Part shown: positions 9,039 to 18,529 of the stretch, in pieces
Position numbering within the stretch: the first letter of the stretch is position 1
Layout of the letters: each line of letters opens with the position of its first letter
NCBI RefSeq assembly: GCF_001956585.1
Contig: NZ_MSRR01000009.1
Location: 1 to 64,000 of the forward strand
Length of the DNA: 64,000 nucleotides
From: Actinomyces naeslundii
GTDB taxonomy: Bacteria > Actinomycetota > Actinomycetes > Actinomycetales > Actinomycetaceae
Reading direction: 5' to 3'
Notes under the pieces: model-generated
The model's database searches: none
The model's input: the letters and a program-made list of their open reading frames with translations, nothing else
Told to the model about the DNA's origin: nothing
Position numbers and translations under genes: made by a program

Positions 9039-9073
9039 ACACCCAACCACCGCGTCAAGGCTCGCACCGTCGT
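9031..9073 (+). repeat. 43-bp direct repeat, copy 1
   Basis: The last codons of the first immunity gene and the DNA after it (AATGGTGAACACCCAACC to CACCGTCGT) recur at 10265-10307 after the second immunity gene, with one mismatch (C/T at the TAAGG junction). The two copies bracket the detached toxin cassette as direct repeats and could serve as homology for its gain or loss. Confidence 0.85.
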
Positions 9074-9171
9074 CGAACAACCCCCTCCCAGTCACAAGAA
9101 CCGAGCCGGCCCCACAAACATCGGGCTGACGCTCCTGGCCGGAGCCACCATCCTCCTGTCCGGGGGCACGC

Positions 9172-9588
9172 ATGGGCATAGCCACCGTACTCGGCTCCGC
9201 CCGTGCCCAGCGCTACGAGGAGCAGGTCACCGGCGTCCCCATCAAGCACTCCTACATCGTCAACGGCGTCGAGTTCGACGGCTACAACGGCTTCGCCCTC
9301 GTCGACGCCAAAGGCCCCGGCTACGACCCACTCATCAAGGGAGACTGGTCGAGGGAACCAAAGAGCACCCCCAGGAAGGTAGACCCAGTCACAGGCAAAG
9401 TCACCCCCAAGAAGAAAGGACTCATCGAAACCGCCGAGGACCAGGTCGAGGCCGTGCGAGCCACCGGCACCGACACCCCCATCCAATGGCACATCGCAGA
9501 AAAAGACACATTCGACACCCTCAGAGAAAAACAGTATTGGGGAGAGTTCCCAGTCGAGATCGAGCTCATCCACACGCCACCCAACTAA
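9172..9588 (+). CDS. Detached Tox-REase-5-like toxin tail (alternative cassette)
   Basis: This 138-residue open frame corresponds to the last 130 residues of the fusion toxin at 5425-8367. The nuclease core is identical over GVEFDGYNGFALVDAKGPGY and IQWHIAEKDTFD. Differences are clustered: YKTDPVTGEVKRVKRG becomes PRKVDPVTGKVTPKKKG, and DLFNRQKSGEFPAE becomes TLREKQYWGEFPVE. The active-site residues are kept. It lacks the protease and export parts. An ATG with GGGGG upstream could still start translation, giving a cytosolic nuclease. The preceding 9103-9171 region encodes a decayed piece of the carrier's last membrane segment, so this is a displaced 3' copy of a toxin gene. Confidence 0.82.
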   Translation: MGIATVLGSARAQRYEEQVTGVPIKHSYIVNGVEFDGYNGFALVDAKGPGYDPLIKGDWSREPKSTPRKVDPVTGKVTPKKKGLIETAEDQVEAVRATGTDTPIQWHIAEKDTFDTLREKQYWGEFPVEIELIHTPPN

Positions 9589-9630
9589 CATCTTAATCAG
9601 TCAGCACCACGAGGAGAAAGGACAACCATC

Positions 9631-10272
9631 ATGGAATGGCGCCTACACATGAGGCGGCGGGCTCTTGGCGACCCGGTCTCGGAAGGCAGGCGCGTGTGGG
9701 AGTGGATCCAGCAGGTCAGACCCCTGCACCCCTCCCTGGACCTGTGGCGCCCCACCGCCGACAGCCCCCAGGAGGCCGAACAGGCACCACCCATCACCCA
9801 GGACTACCTCCTCCAAGAGATCCACCAAGCCCAAGTCGACTGGGGACGCGAACGCTTCGGCGTCACCCCGGCCTTCTCCGGGCAGATCGGCCAGGGCAAC
9901 AAACTCGAACTGAGCTTCAACATGCCCAACCCCGGAGACGCCAGCATCACTCTCATGATCGGCGAGGCACTCGGGGCCTCCCTGGACGCCAGCGAGGGCC
10001 TGGCCGACACCCTCATGCACACCACCGCCACCATCTTCGCCCCCAACACCATCGGAGCCCTCTCTCGCAAAGACCACCCAGCAAGAAACATCAATCGCGA
10101 CGGCCCCGCCCCGTTCAACTACAGCGATGGTTGGAAGATGTTCTTCGCCTCCGACTCACCCCACTACCAACGAGCCACCCAGCTGGCCACCAGCATCGCC
10201 CCTGTGGCCAACGGCGCCATCCTCACCTTCGGCACCCCCGACACCTACCCCACCATCCTCAACCAATGGTGA
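9631..10272 (+). CDS. Second putative immunity protein (Imm52-like paralogue)
   Basis: This 213-residue cytoplasmic protein lies 42 nt after the detached toxin tail, behind GAGGAGAAAGGACAA. It is the close paralogue of the protein at 8409. N-terminus, FSGQIGQGNKLELSF and YPTILNQW are shared. Two regions have diverged: QEIHQAQVDWGRERFGVTP replaces the equivalent segment near residues 62-80, and a 4-residue longer ARNINRDGPAPFNYSDG loop lies near 150. Divergence in both antidote and toxin tail, with the rest almost unchanged, suggests paired specificity changes. Its likely role is to neutralise the 9172 toxin and siblings carrying that tail. Confidence 0.8.
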   Translation: MEWRLHMRRRALGDPVSEGRRVWEWIQQVRPLHPSLDLWRPTADSPQEAEQAPPITQDYLLQEIHQAQVDWGRERFGVTPAFSGQIGQGNKLELSFNMPNPGDASITLMIGEALGASLDASEGLADTLMHTTATIFAPNTIGALSRKDHPARNINRDGPAPFNYSDGWKMFFASDSPHYQRATQLATSIAPVANGAILTFGTPDTYPTILNQW

Positions 10273-10307
10273 ACACCCAACCACCGCGTTAAGGCTCGCA
10301 CCGTCGT
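10265..10307 (+). repeat. 43-bp direct repeat, copy 2
   Basis: This is the second copy of the repeat at 9031-9073, overlapping the end of the second immunity gene. Confidence 0.85.
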
Positions 10308-10647
10308 GGGGTAGGACCACGGCCCCATCACACCCGGGGAGGTAGGAGCGCGAGGATTGCTGCTCAAAGCACCGAGTTGATAGCGACCAGTGTCCACACA
10401 GCGGACATGGGCGCTGCGGAGACGTCAGGAGCCGAACAAGAACTGCAGAATTTCAGAATTGCCTACCGGTCACATCGATCACAGAACCGGTCATGTCCGC
10501 TGCCTGGACACCACGTCGCTCGAGAGGTCGTGGAGGTGGAGCACGGCTCACCATCCCCCAGTGGACACCGAGATACGCGAAGCGGCTCCCTGTAACGGGA
10601 CGTGAGGGGGCAAGTTAAGAGGGGCGGAGGACCTCACACGGGCCAGA
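10308..10647. other. Intergenic region after the toxin locus
   Basis: No gene is supported on either strand. The two short overlapping open frames (10377-10605) lack ribosome sites and protein-like composition. A small imperfect palindrome ACCGGTCACATCGATCACAGAACCGGT lies near 10466. Confidence 0.5.
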
Positions 10648-10770
10648 GTGTCCAAATCTGCAGCAAAGGGAGCTCAGCGCCACTCGCCCCATCAACAAGA
10701 ACCGCGAAATCATGCGGTTTACTTCCGAAGGAACAAGGCCGCTCAGAGCCTTTGCTGCAGATCTGGACAC
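10648..10770. repeat. 123-bp inverted-repeat element, family A, copy 1
   Basis: The ends GTGTCCAAATCTGCAGCAAAGG and CCTTTGCTGCAGATCTGGACAC are 22-bp inverted repeats with one mismatch. The centre carries a smaller palindrome (AACCGC...GCGGTT). A second element of identical length, outer ends and central motif lies at 22961-23083. The arm sequences differ between copies but stay complementary. Confidence 0.85.
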
Positions 10771-10831
10771 CCACGCCGTCGGCGCTCAATGAGAGACCGC
10801 CTCCGCGTCCAGCAGGCGCAGTCCGTCCCCG

Positions 10832-12295
10832 TCAGGAGACGCCGAGAATCGCCTTGATCGGGGCGAGGGTGAAGTAGACGACGAACATCGCGCAGGCCGC
10901 CCACATGAGCGGGTGGATCCTGCGGGCCCGTCCCTGGGCCACCTCGATGACCAGGTAGGCGACGAAGCCGGCCCCGATACCGTTGGTGATCGAGTAGGAG
11001 AAGGGCATCATGATGATGGTCAGGAAGGCGGGCAGCGCGATCTCCGGGGACTCCCAGTCGATGTCGGTCACCTGCATCATCATGAGGAAGCCGACGACGA
11101 CGAGCGCCGGGGTGGCCGCCTCGTAGGGAACCATCTTGACCAGCGGGGCGAAGAACATGGACAGCGCGAACATGCAGCCGGTGACCACCGAGGCCAGGCC
11201 CGTACGAGCCCCCTCCCCCACGCCTGCGGCGGACTCCACGTAGGAGGTGTTCGAGGAGACACCGCCGACACCGCCGGCAATGGCGGCCAGGGAGTCGACA
11301 ACAAGGATCTCGCGGGTCCTGGGCGGGTTGCCGTGCTCGTCGAGCAGGTCGCCCTCGGCACCGATGGCGACCATGGTGCCCATCGTGTCGAAGAAGTCGG
11401 CCAGCAGCAGGGAGAAGACCAGGAGGATCACTGAGACGATCCCGACCTTATGGACACTGCCCAGCAGGCTGAAGTGGCCCAGCGTCGACAGACTCGGCAG
11501 GTCCACCGGGAAACCGGTCAGGTGCGGCTCGGACAGGGACCAGCCGGTGAGGTTGAGGGGCCCCTTCTCCGGGTCGTCGTTGAAGGGGCCCAGGTGGGCG
11601 AAGGCATCGATGATGATGGCCAGGACCGTGGCCGAGGCGATGCCGATGAGGATGGCGCCGCGGACCTTGCGCACGTAGAGCACCACCATGAGGAAGAGGC
11701 CGAAGAGGAAGACAATGACCGGCCAGCCCTGAAGGGATCCGCCCAGGCCCAGCTCCAGGGGGGTGCCGCCGCGGCGCACCATCTTGGCGTCCACCAGGCC
11801 GATGAGCGCGATGAACAGGCCGATGCCCACGGAGATCGCGGTCTTGAGCTGATCGGGTACCGCCTTGAAGACGGCCTCGCGGAAGCCGGTGAGCACCAGG
11901 ACGAGGATGATGATGCCCTCGATGACGATGAGCCCCATGGCGTCGGCGTAGGTCATGCCCTGGGTGCCCACGAGGGTGTAGGCGACCATCGCGTTGATCC
12001 CCAGCCCCGCAGCCAGGGCCATCGGGTAGTTGGCGACGACGCCCATGAGGATCGTCATGACCGCGGCGACGAAGGCGGTGCCGGCGGCGAGCTGGGCCTC
12101 GGTTCCCGGAGGACTCGCCTTGGATAGGATGGCGGGATTGAGGACGAGGATGTAGCTCATCGAGAAGAAGGTGACGATCCCGCCGCGGACCTCGCGGGAG
12201 ATGGTCGAACCGCGTTCCGTGATGCGGAAGTACCGGTCCAGCCAGGACGCAGTGCCGGAAGAGGATGAGGACTTCGTCGGAGTACGTGTGCTCAC
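10832..12295 (-). CDS. NCS2-family purine permease (AzgA-like guanine/hypoxanthine/adenine uptake)
   Basis: This membrane transporter of about 487 residues has 12-14 hydrophobic segments. Signatures of the AzgA branch of NCS2 include EVRGGIVTFFSMSYILVLNP near the N-terminus, LAAGLGINAMVAYTLVG, and the helix-10 region GGVGGVSSNTSYVESAAGVGEGARTGL. AzgA-type permeases import purine bases with protons. Serine-rich residues precede the first helix. The GTG start at 12295 was chosen because GGAAG lies 9 nt upstream; a longer in-frame GTG at 12319 has no such site. No purine riboswitch is seen upstream. Confidence 0.92.
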   Translation of the reverse strand: MSTRTPTKSSSSSGTASWLDRYFRITERGSTISREVRGGIVTFFSMSYILVLNPAILSKASPPGTEAQLAAGTAFVAAVMTILMGVVANYPMALAAGLGINAMVAYTLVGTQGMTYADAMGLIVIEGIIILVLVLTGFREAVFKAVPDQLKTAISVGIGLFIALIGLVDAKMVRRGGTPLELGLGGSLQGWPVIVFLFGLFLMVVLYVRKVRGAILIGIASATVLAIIIDAFAHLGPFNDDPEKGPLNLTGWSLSEPHLTGFPVDLPSLSTLGHFSLLGSVHKVGIVSVILLVFSLLLADFFDTMGTMVAIGAEGDLLDEHGNPPRTREILVVDSLAAIAGGVGGVSSNTSYVESAAGVGEGARTGLASVVTGCMFALSMFFAPLVKMVPYEAATPALVVVGFLMMMQVTDIDWESPEIALPAFLTIIMMPFSYSITNGIGAGFVAYLVIEVAQGRARRIHPLMWAACAMFVVYFTLAPIKAILGVS

Positions 12296-12364
12296 GGCGG
12301 CATTCTTCCAGATCGTCACGCGCTGAGCGAAATCAGACGGTTGTATCGCTGCAATACGCGGTGG

Positions 12365-12402
12365 CGGTGGAGGAGCGGATGCGGGGCTGCTCCCCCACCG
12401 CT
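12365..12402. other. Inverted repeat in the permease/helicase divergent region
   Basis: GCGGTGGAGGAGC and GCTCCCCCACCGC form a 13-bp stem with one mismatch and a 12-nt loop. It lies about 70 nt upstream of the permease start on its own strand, within a 229-bp divergent gap. It could be a leader structure or an operator; the sequence alone does not decide. Confidence 0.4.
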
Positions 12403-12524
12403 GCCGCAGGCTTTTTCAGCTCCGCGCGGCGATCCGGTCAGCACAATGAAGCGGCGCGGATTGCTGTCACAGCCTCATGGAAGGATGTCCACTAAAGCCA
12501 CAAGGTGAGCGGGGGTGAGCGAGC

Positions 12525-15500
12525 ATGGCCGTGGGGGCAACAACGAGCAGCGACGGCGCCGCTACGGCCAGTGCGTACAGACCGGGTTGGGAGAGCTTCT
12601 CACAGGCCACCCGGACCTGGTTTTCCGATGCCTTTCCCACCGGGCCCACCGCCGTGCAGGAGCGCGCCTGGGCGGCGATCGGACAGGGAGAGAACGCGCT
12701 GGTCATCGCCCCCACCGGCTCGGGCAAGACACTGGCGGCCTTCCTGTCGGCCATCGATCGCCTGGGGCGGCTCGACACCGGCGAGGCGGAGGCCCGCGAG
12801 CGCCCGGAGCCGGCCGGCGGCGTGCGGGTTGTCTACATCTCACCGCTCAAGGCGCTGGGGGCCGACGTCGAGCGCAACCTGCGCCGACCACTGGCGGGGA
12901 TCGCCGCCGTCGGCCCTGCCCTCCCGATCTCGGTGGGGGTGCGTTCGGGGGACACGCCCGCGAGGGAGCGCCGTCGGCTGCGCGAGCATCCGCCGGAGAT
13001 CCTCATTACGACGCCGGAGTCGCTCTACCTCATGCTCACCAGCGCCGCGCGCGAGACGCTGCGCACGGTGGAGACCGTCATCGTCGATGAGATCCACTCC
13101 TTCGCCGGCTCCAAGCGCGGCACGCACCTGGCCCTCTCCCTGGAGCGGCTCGATGACCTCCTGGAGCGCCCGGCGCAGCGTGTAGGCCTGTCCGCGACGG
13201 TCTCGCCCCATGAGGAGGTGGCGAGGTTCCTCGGCGGGCCGCACCCGGTGACCGTCATCGCCGACGACGGCCGGGCGGCGCCGGAGGTCACAGTGGCCGT
13301 GCCGGTGGAGAACATGGCCCGCATCCCGGCGATCTCGGACCGTCGCACCCGGATGGAGCGGGCGATGGGATCCCCCTCGCTCGGCGTCGCAGGGCGGTCC
13401 TCGGGACTCGCGCGAGCCGGGGCGGGGGATACGTGGCGCTCGGACAGGGCGCTGCGCCGCGCCATGGCGGCGGGGCAGGTTGAGCAGTCGGGACGGACGG
13501 GGTCGGCCGGAGCGAGCCGAGTCCCGGGTTCGGCGGGGCCGGCCCGGGTGTCGGGCTCCATCTGGCCGCACCTGGAGAACGCGATCCTGGACCAGGTCCT
13601 CGCCCACCGTACGACGCTCGTGTTCGTCAACTCCCGTGGGGCCTGCGAGCGCCTGACCGCCCGGCTCAACGAGGCCTATGCGGCGCGCGGCGGGTCGGAG
13701 AACGTGGGAGAACCGGAGCCGCGCCTCGCATCACATGCTGCACCGCCGTCGGAGACCCAGGCTCCGGTTCACCGCGAGTCCTGGGAGATGGGCACCGCCG
13801 CGCACACCGAGCCGATACCGCAGGGGGCGCCCGTCATTGCCCGAGCGCACCACGGGTCGGTCTCCAAGGAGCAGCGTCTGGACGTGGAGCGCCGGCTGGC
13901 CTCGGGAGAGCTGCGGTGCGTGGTGGCCACGGCCTCGCTGGAGCTCGGGATCGATATCGGCTCCATCGACCTGGTGCTCCAGGTGGCGCCGCCGCCGTCG
14001 GTCGCGGCGGGATTGCAGCGGGTGGGGCGGGCCGATCACCGGGTGGGCGGGCGACCCCGCGGTGTCATCTACCCGGTGGAGCGGACCCACCTGGTGGACG
14101 CCGTCGTCGCCGCCGAGGGGATGCGGGCCGGGACGATCGAGCACACCGTCCTGGTGACCAACGCGCTGGACGTCCTGGCCCAGCAGACGGTCGCCGCGGT
14201 GAGTGCGGGGGACCTGACGGCCAATGGCTGGTTCGCCACCGTCACACGGGCGGCGCCCTACGCCTCACTGCCGCGTCGGGCCTTCGAGTCGGTGCTGACG
14301 CTGCTGTCCGGAGGCTTCTCCTCAGCAGATCTGTCCGACTTCTCGCCGAGGATCGTGTGGGACCGCGTCACCGGCCGGCTCAGCGCCCGGCCGAACGCGC
14401 AGCGGCTGGCCGTGACGTCGTCGGGCACGATCCCGGACCGGGGCATGTTCCCGGTGGTTCTGCCCGAGGGGGCCGAGGAGGCCGGGCGGCGCCGGGTGGG
14501 CGAGCTCGACGAGGAGATGGTCAACGAGTCCAGCCCGGGCGACATCATCACACTGGGCACGTCGAGCTGGCGGATCCGGCAGATCACGGGCGACCGCGTC
14601 GTCGTCGACCCGGCCGAGGGACGCAGCGCCCGCCTGCCGTTCTGGCGGGGCGAGGGCCTGGGGCGGCCGGCGGCCACCGGGCTCGCCAAAGGGGCCTTCC
14701 TGCGGGAGGCGCAAGCCGGGTTGGAGGAACCGGGGAGTACTGGTGAGTCGGAGGCGGAGCAGGTGCTGCGGCGCCGGCTCATGGATGCGGGGCTGGACGC
14801 CCATGCCCGGGACAATCTCGTGGCGCTGCTGCGCGAGCAGTGCTGCGCCACCGGGGTCCTGCCCACCGATGAGACCCTGGTCCTGGAGCGCAACCGGGAC
14901 GAGTCCGGCAGCTGGCGCATCATCGTCCACAGCATGCTGGGGCGGCGCGTCCACGAGCCCTGGGCAATGGCGATCCGGGAACGGGTGCAGCAGGTACTGG
15001 GGATCAAACCGCAGGTGATCGCGGCCGACGACGGCATCGTGCTGCAGATTCCGGTGCTTGAAGGGCGGCTCCCGGGCGCCGAGCTCGTCGTCTTCGATCC
15101 CCTGGAGGTCTCTGCCCTAGTGCGCGGCCGGATCGATGAGACGGCGCTATTCGCAGCCCGGTTCCGTGAGTGCGCCGTGCGCGCCCTGCTCATGCCCACC
15201 ACGCGGCCGGGGCACCGCACACCCTTGTGGCTGCAGCGGGTCAAGGCGGGTCAGCTGCTTGAGGCCGCCCGCCAGTTCCAGGACTTCCCCGTCAGCGTGG
15301 AGGCGGCGCGCGAGTGCCTCCAGGAGTACTACGACCTGCCCGCTCTCACCGGTCTCATGGAACGCCTGGGCTCCGGCCGGGTGCGCGTCGTCGAGGCCGA
15401 CACCACCGAGCCCTCGCCCTTCGCCCACCCGCTCCTGTTCGGTTACACCAGCACCCTGCTGTACCAGGAGGACCTGCCGCATGCCGAGCACCGGGCCCGG

Positions 15501-17600
15501 CTGCTGTCCCTGGATCCCCAGGTGCTCGACGCGCTGCTGGGGGACGGAGGTCTTGCCGGGCTGCTCGACGACGAGGTCATGGCGGAGGTGGAGGCCGAGC
15601 TTCAGCACCTGGCGTCCGGGCGGCGGGCCCGAGCCGACGCCGAGGGCATCGCCGACCTGTTGCGCGAGCTCGGGCCGTTGACCGACACGGAGCTGGTCGA
15701 GCGGTGCGTCGACACCGGAGAGTCGGGCGGCGACGACGTCCAGGAGGACTCCGGGGTCGCCAACGGCCTGCCTGCGGCGGTGCGGTCAGCGGTGGATGAG
15801 CTCGCCGATGCCGGCCGCGCCCTGAGGGTGACTATTGGCGGGCGCGAGCACTGGGCGCGGATCGAGGACGCCGGCGGCCTGCACCTGGCGCTGGGGACGG
15901 CGATCCCCGAGTCGGCCGCGGAGCAGACCGCCCTCGACGGCGTCAACGGCGCAGCCGCACGGATCCCGGCGGCCCGCTCTCCCCTGAACGATCTCGTCCT
16001 GCGCCATGCCCGGGTGCACACGCTCATCACGCCGGGGCAGGTGGCGGAGGCCTTCGGTATAGGGGCGTCGGCGGCCGAGGCCGCTTTGAGGGAGCTCGCC
16101 GGGGACGGCTCGCTCGTGAGCCTTGGCGAGGCGGGATGGATGGAGTCCTCGGTCTTCGCCCGAGTGCGCAACCGTTCCCTGGCTCGGGCTCGGGCCGCCG
16201 TCGCACCGGTGGCTCCCGAGGTCCTTCAGCGTCTGGTGCTGGAGCGGGCCGGGCTGGATGAGGCGGGCAGCGGCGTAGACGCCCTGGCGGAGGCCCTGGC
16301 CGCGCTGGAGGGCGTGTGGTTGCCGGCCGACCTGTGGGAGTCGGTGGTGCTGCCCGCGCGGGTGGCCGACTACCGTCCCGCGATGCTCGATGAGCTCATC
16401 GCCTCCGGGGAGGTCGTCTGGCAGGCGCGTCCTGGTGAGGAGCTGGCCTCGGGACAGAGCGGATCGGGCCGGACAGGCCCGGGCGAGCGCGGCTCGGCCG
16501 CACCGGCGGGGGCCGACGACGTCGTCGCGCTCGGGGAGATCGCCTTCTTCCCCACGGACTCGGCTCTCGCCCCGGTGGTCGGGGATGCGCTTGCGTGGGC
16601 CGGGCCCCGGACTGAGCAGGACGGGGACTTGAACGAGGAGGGCTCCGAGGACGAGCGCTGGCGGCTGGTGCGCGAGGGGGCTGCCACGGGCCGCTCCTTC
16701 GAGCCCGTGCGCCGATCGCTGGAGCCCGCGCCCAAGGTTCACCGGGCACCGGCACGGCGGGTGCGCAGCCGTCGCAGCCGGCGCGCCATGGTTGCGATCC
16801 CGCAGACCGGCGGGCAGACCGCCTCCGGGCGCCTGTCCTCCGTGCTCTCCTCCACCTCGTGGGTGCGGATCTCGGCTGCTCCGGCCTCCGCCGAGGAACG
16901 GGCGATCGCTGAGGTGGAGTCGTTGCTGGACCGGTACGGGGTCGTCTCCCGCGACGTCGCCCTGGCCTTCGGCGGTGCGGGAGGGCTCGTGCCGCTCATG
17001 CCCGTGCTGCGGCGCATGGAGGACACAGGGGCCGTCCTGCGCGGCGGCTTCGTCGAGGGTCTCGGTCCGGCTCAGTTCGCCGAGCGGGAGACCGTTGACC
17101 GCCTGCGGTTCCTGGGCCAGGAGTCGGCCGGGGAGCGCGACTCCGGCACCGGCATCGTCCTCGACCTGAAGGACCCGGCCTGTCTGGTTGGCCGAGGGTC
17201 GGCGTGGCCCGAGCCGGCGCTACCCGCAGGCATCGGTAAGGTCGGGATCGAGGGCGAGGAGGCAGGGGGTGCGCCGCAGCGACGCCGCGGCGCGAGCGTC
17301 GTCCTCATTGATGGCGCTCCGGTGCTCTATGCCTCGGACAGCTTCAAGGTGCTCATCTCCTACACGTCTGAGCGGGAGGTGCTGACGCGCGCCCTGAGCG
17401 CTCTGGCGACCGCGAGACAGGGGGCGCTGGCGCGCCAGGGATCGCCGCCGGGACGGCACCGTACGGTGGTGGAGTCGCTCAACGGCGTCAGCGCGCTGGA
17501 TCGCGCCGTGAGCGACCTGCTGCGTCAGGCCGGTTTCGTCTCCGACCCCAGGGGGATGCGCCTCGCCGTCGGCCCGTATGGAGCATCCTTCTCGCGATGA
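12525..17600 (+). CDS. lhr: Large Lhr-family ATP-dependent helicase
   Basis: This 1691-residue SF2 helicase matches the long actinobacterial Lhr form, a 3'-5' helicase used in DNA repair. Motif I APTGSGKT lies near residue 63, motif II VDEIHSF near 187, motif III LSATV near 222, motif IV/V region VATASLELGIDIG near 466, and motif VI LQRVGRADHRVGG near 498. Low-complexity inserts (about 280-340 and 395-425) separate the two RecA-like domains. The Lhr-specific winged-helix and C-terminal domains fill the remaining 1000+ residues, including WLQRVKAGQLLEAARQF. It starts 229 bp from the divergent permease. The downstream uracil glycosylase gene follows on the same strand, so a small repair operon is plausible. 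Confidence 0.94.
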   Translation: MAVGATTSSDGAATASAYRPGWESFSQATRTWFSDAFPTGPTAVQERAWAAIGQGENALVIAPTGSGKTLAAFLSAIDRLGRLDTGEAEARERPEPAGGVRVVYISPLKALGADVERNLRRPLAGIAAVGPALPISVGVRSGDTPARERRRLREHPPEILITTPESLYLMLTSAARETLRTVETVIVDEIHSFAGSKRGTHLALSLERLDDLLERPAQRVGLSATVSPHEEVARFLGGPHPVTVIADDGRAAPEVTVAVPVENMARIPAISDRRTRMERAMGSPSLGVAGRSSGLARAGAGDTWRSDRALRRAMAAGQVEQSGRTGSAGASRVPGSAGPARVSGSIWPHLENAILDQVLAHRTTLVFVNSRGACERLTARLNEAYAARGGSENVGEPEPRLASHAAPPSETQAPVHRESWEMGTAAHTEPIPQGAPVIARAHHGSVSKEQRLDVERRLASGELRCVVATASLELGIDIGSIDLVLQVAPPPSVAAGLQRVGRADHRVGGRPRGVIYPVERTHLVDAVVAAEGMRAGTIEHTVLVTNALDVLAQQTVAAVSAGDLTANGWFATVTRAAPYASLPRRAFESVLTLLSGGFSSADLSDFSPRIVWDRVTGRLSARPNAQRLAVTSSGTIPDRGMFPVVLPEGAEEAGRRRVGELDEEMVNESSPGDIITLGTSSWRIRQITGDRVVVDPAEGRSARLPFWRGEGLGRPAATGLAKGAFLREAQAGLEEPGSTGESEAEQVLRRRLMDAGLDAHARDNLVALLREQCCATGVLPTDETLVLERNRDESGSWRIIVHSMLGRRVHEPWAMAIRERVQQVLGIKPQVIAADDGIVLQIPVLEGRLPGAELVVFDPLEVSALVRGRIDETALFAARFRECAVRALLMPTTRPGHRTPLWLQRVKAGQLLEAARQFQDFPVSVEAARECLQEYYDLPALTGLMERLGSGRVRVVEADTTEPSPFAHPLLFGYTSTLLYQEDLPHAEHRARLLSLDPQVLDALLGDGGLAGLLDDEVMAEVEAELQHLASGRRARADAEGIADLLRELGPLTDTELVERCVDTGESGGDDVQEDSGVANGLPAAVRSAVDELADAGRALRVTIGGREHWARIEDAGGLHLALGTAIPESAAEQTALDGVNGAAARIPAARSPLNDLVLRHARVHTLITPGQVAEAFGIGASAAEAALRELAGDGSLVSLGEAGWMESSVFARVRNRSLARARAAVAPVAPEVLQRLVLERAGLDEAGSGVDALAEALAALEGVWLPADLWESVVLPARVADYRPAMLDELIASGEVVWQARPGEELASGQSGSGRTGPGERGSAAPAGADDVVALGEIAFFPTDSALAPVVGDALAWAGPRTEQDGDLNEEGSEDERWRLVREGAATGRSFEPVRRSLEPAPKVHRAPARRVRSRRSRRAMVAIPQTGGQTASGRLSSVLSSTSWVRISAAPASAEERAIAEVESLLDRYGVVSRDVALAFGGAGGLVPLMPVLRRMEDTGAVLRGGFVEGLGPAQFAERETVDRLRFLGQESAGERDSGTGIVLDLKDPACLVGRGSAWPEPALPAGIGKVGIEGEEAGGAPQRRRGASVVLIDGAPVLYASDSFKVLISYTSEREVLTRALSALATARQGALARQGSPPGRHRTVVESLNGVSALDRAVSDLLRQAGFVSDPRGMRLAVGPYGASFSR

Positions 17601-17668
17601 GTGGTCCGGCCCCTCACCAATGACAGAAGCCGGAACCATGGTGCTCTGCCCGTATGCACAATGGGGAC

Positions 17669-18505
17669 ATGTCCGATCCGCACCCCATCACCGGAGCGTT
17701 CTTCGATTCCCCGGTCCCGCCCGGGACCGGATGGCCCGACGATCCCGCCACCGCCACCACGCCTGTGGCCCGATCGGCCGCTGACGTGGCACGTCTGGCC
17801 GGTGCATCGTCGGACCTGCCCGCGCTCGACGCCCGGATCACGGTGTGCCGCGCCTGCGACCGCCTCGTGGCCTGGCGTGAGGAGGTGGCCAGGACCGGCC
17901 GTCGCGCCTCCTTCGCCCACGAGCCGTACTGGGGTCGACCTGTGGCGAGCGTTGGAACGACAGATGCCCGCATCTACGTCGTCGGGCTGGCACCGGCGGC
18001 CAACGGGGCGAACCGCACCGGCCGCATGTTCACAGGGGACCGCTCCGGGGACTGGCTGTGGGCCGCCTTCTACCGGGCGGGCCTGGCGACGTCCCCCACC
18101 TCGACGGCGGCCGGTGACGGGCAGCGACTCATCGGGGCGCGCATGGGTGCAGCCGTGCGTTGCGCCCCGCCGGCCAACAAGCCGACGACCGCCGAGCGCA
18201 CCACCTGCGCACCGTGGCTCGCCCGCGAGATCGCCCTCATGCCCGAGGTCAAGGTGCTACTGGCGCTGGGCGGGATCGGATGGGGCGCGGCACTGCGGGT
18301 CACCCGCGAGGCGGGGTGGTCCCTCCCCCGCCCTCAGCCGCGCTTCGGCCACGGGGCGACGGCGGAGCTGACCAGGACCGACGGCAGGCCGGTGACGCTG
18401 CTCGGCAGCTACCACCCCAGCCAGCAGAACACGTTCACCGGGCGGCTCACCGAGGCGATGCTCGACGAGGTGCTGGGGACCGCCAAGCGCCTCGCTGAGG
18501 CATGA
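17669..18505 (+). CDS. Family 5 uracil-DNA glycosylase (UdgB type)
   Basis: This protein of about 278 residues removes uracil (and in relatives hypoxanthine or ethenocytosine) from DNA. The family-5 motif [20 protein letters not shown] lacks the polar catalytic residue of family 1, and motif B is [13 protein letters not shown]. The CRAC pair and further cysteines (CAPP, TCAP) fit the four-Cys 4Fe-4S site of this family. [10 protein letters not shown] is a usual N-terminal signature. An alternative ATG lies 15 nt upstream; neither has a clear ribosome site. It follows lhr by 68 nt and converges with the DUF3027 gene. Confidence 0.92.
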   Translation: MSDPHPITGAFFDSPVPPGTGWPDDPATATTPVARSAADVARLAGASSDLPALDARITVCRACDRLVAWREEVARTGRRASFAHEPYWGRPVASVGTTDARIYVVGLAPAANGANRTGRMFTGDRSGDWLWAAFYRAGLATSPTSTAAGDGQRLIGARMGAAVRCAPPANKPTTAERTTCAPWLAREIALMPEVKVLLALGGIGWGAALRVTREAGWSLPRPQPRFGHGATAELTRTDGRPVTLLGSYHPSQQNTFTGRLTEAMLDEVLGTAKRLAEA

Positions 18506-18529
18506 TGGCGGAGCGCGGCCGAGGACGTG

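Noticed and set aside
12296..12524. A purine riboswitch ahead of the NCS2 permease
   Set aside because: The leader has a hairpin but none of the conserved purine-aptamer loop sequences.
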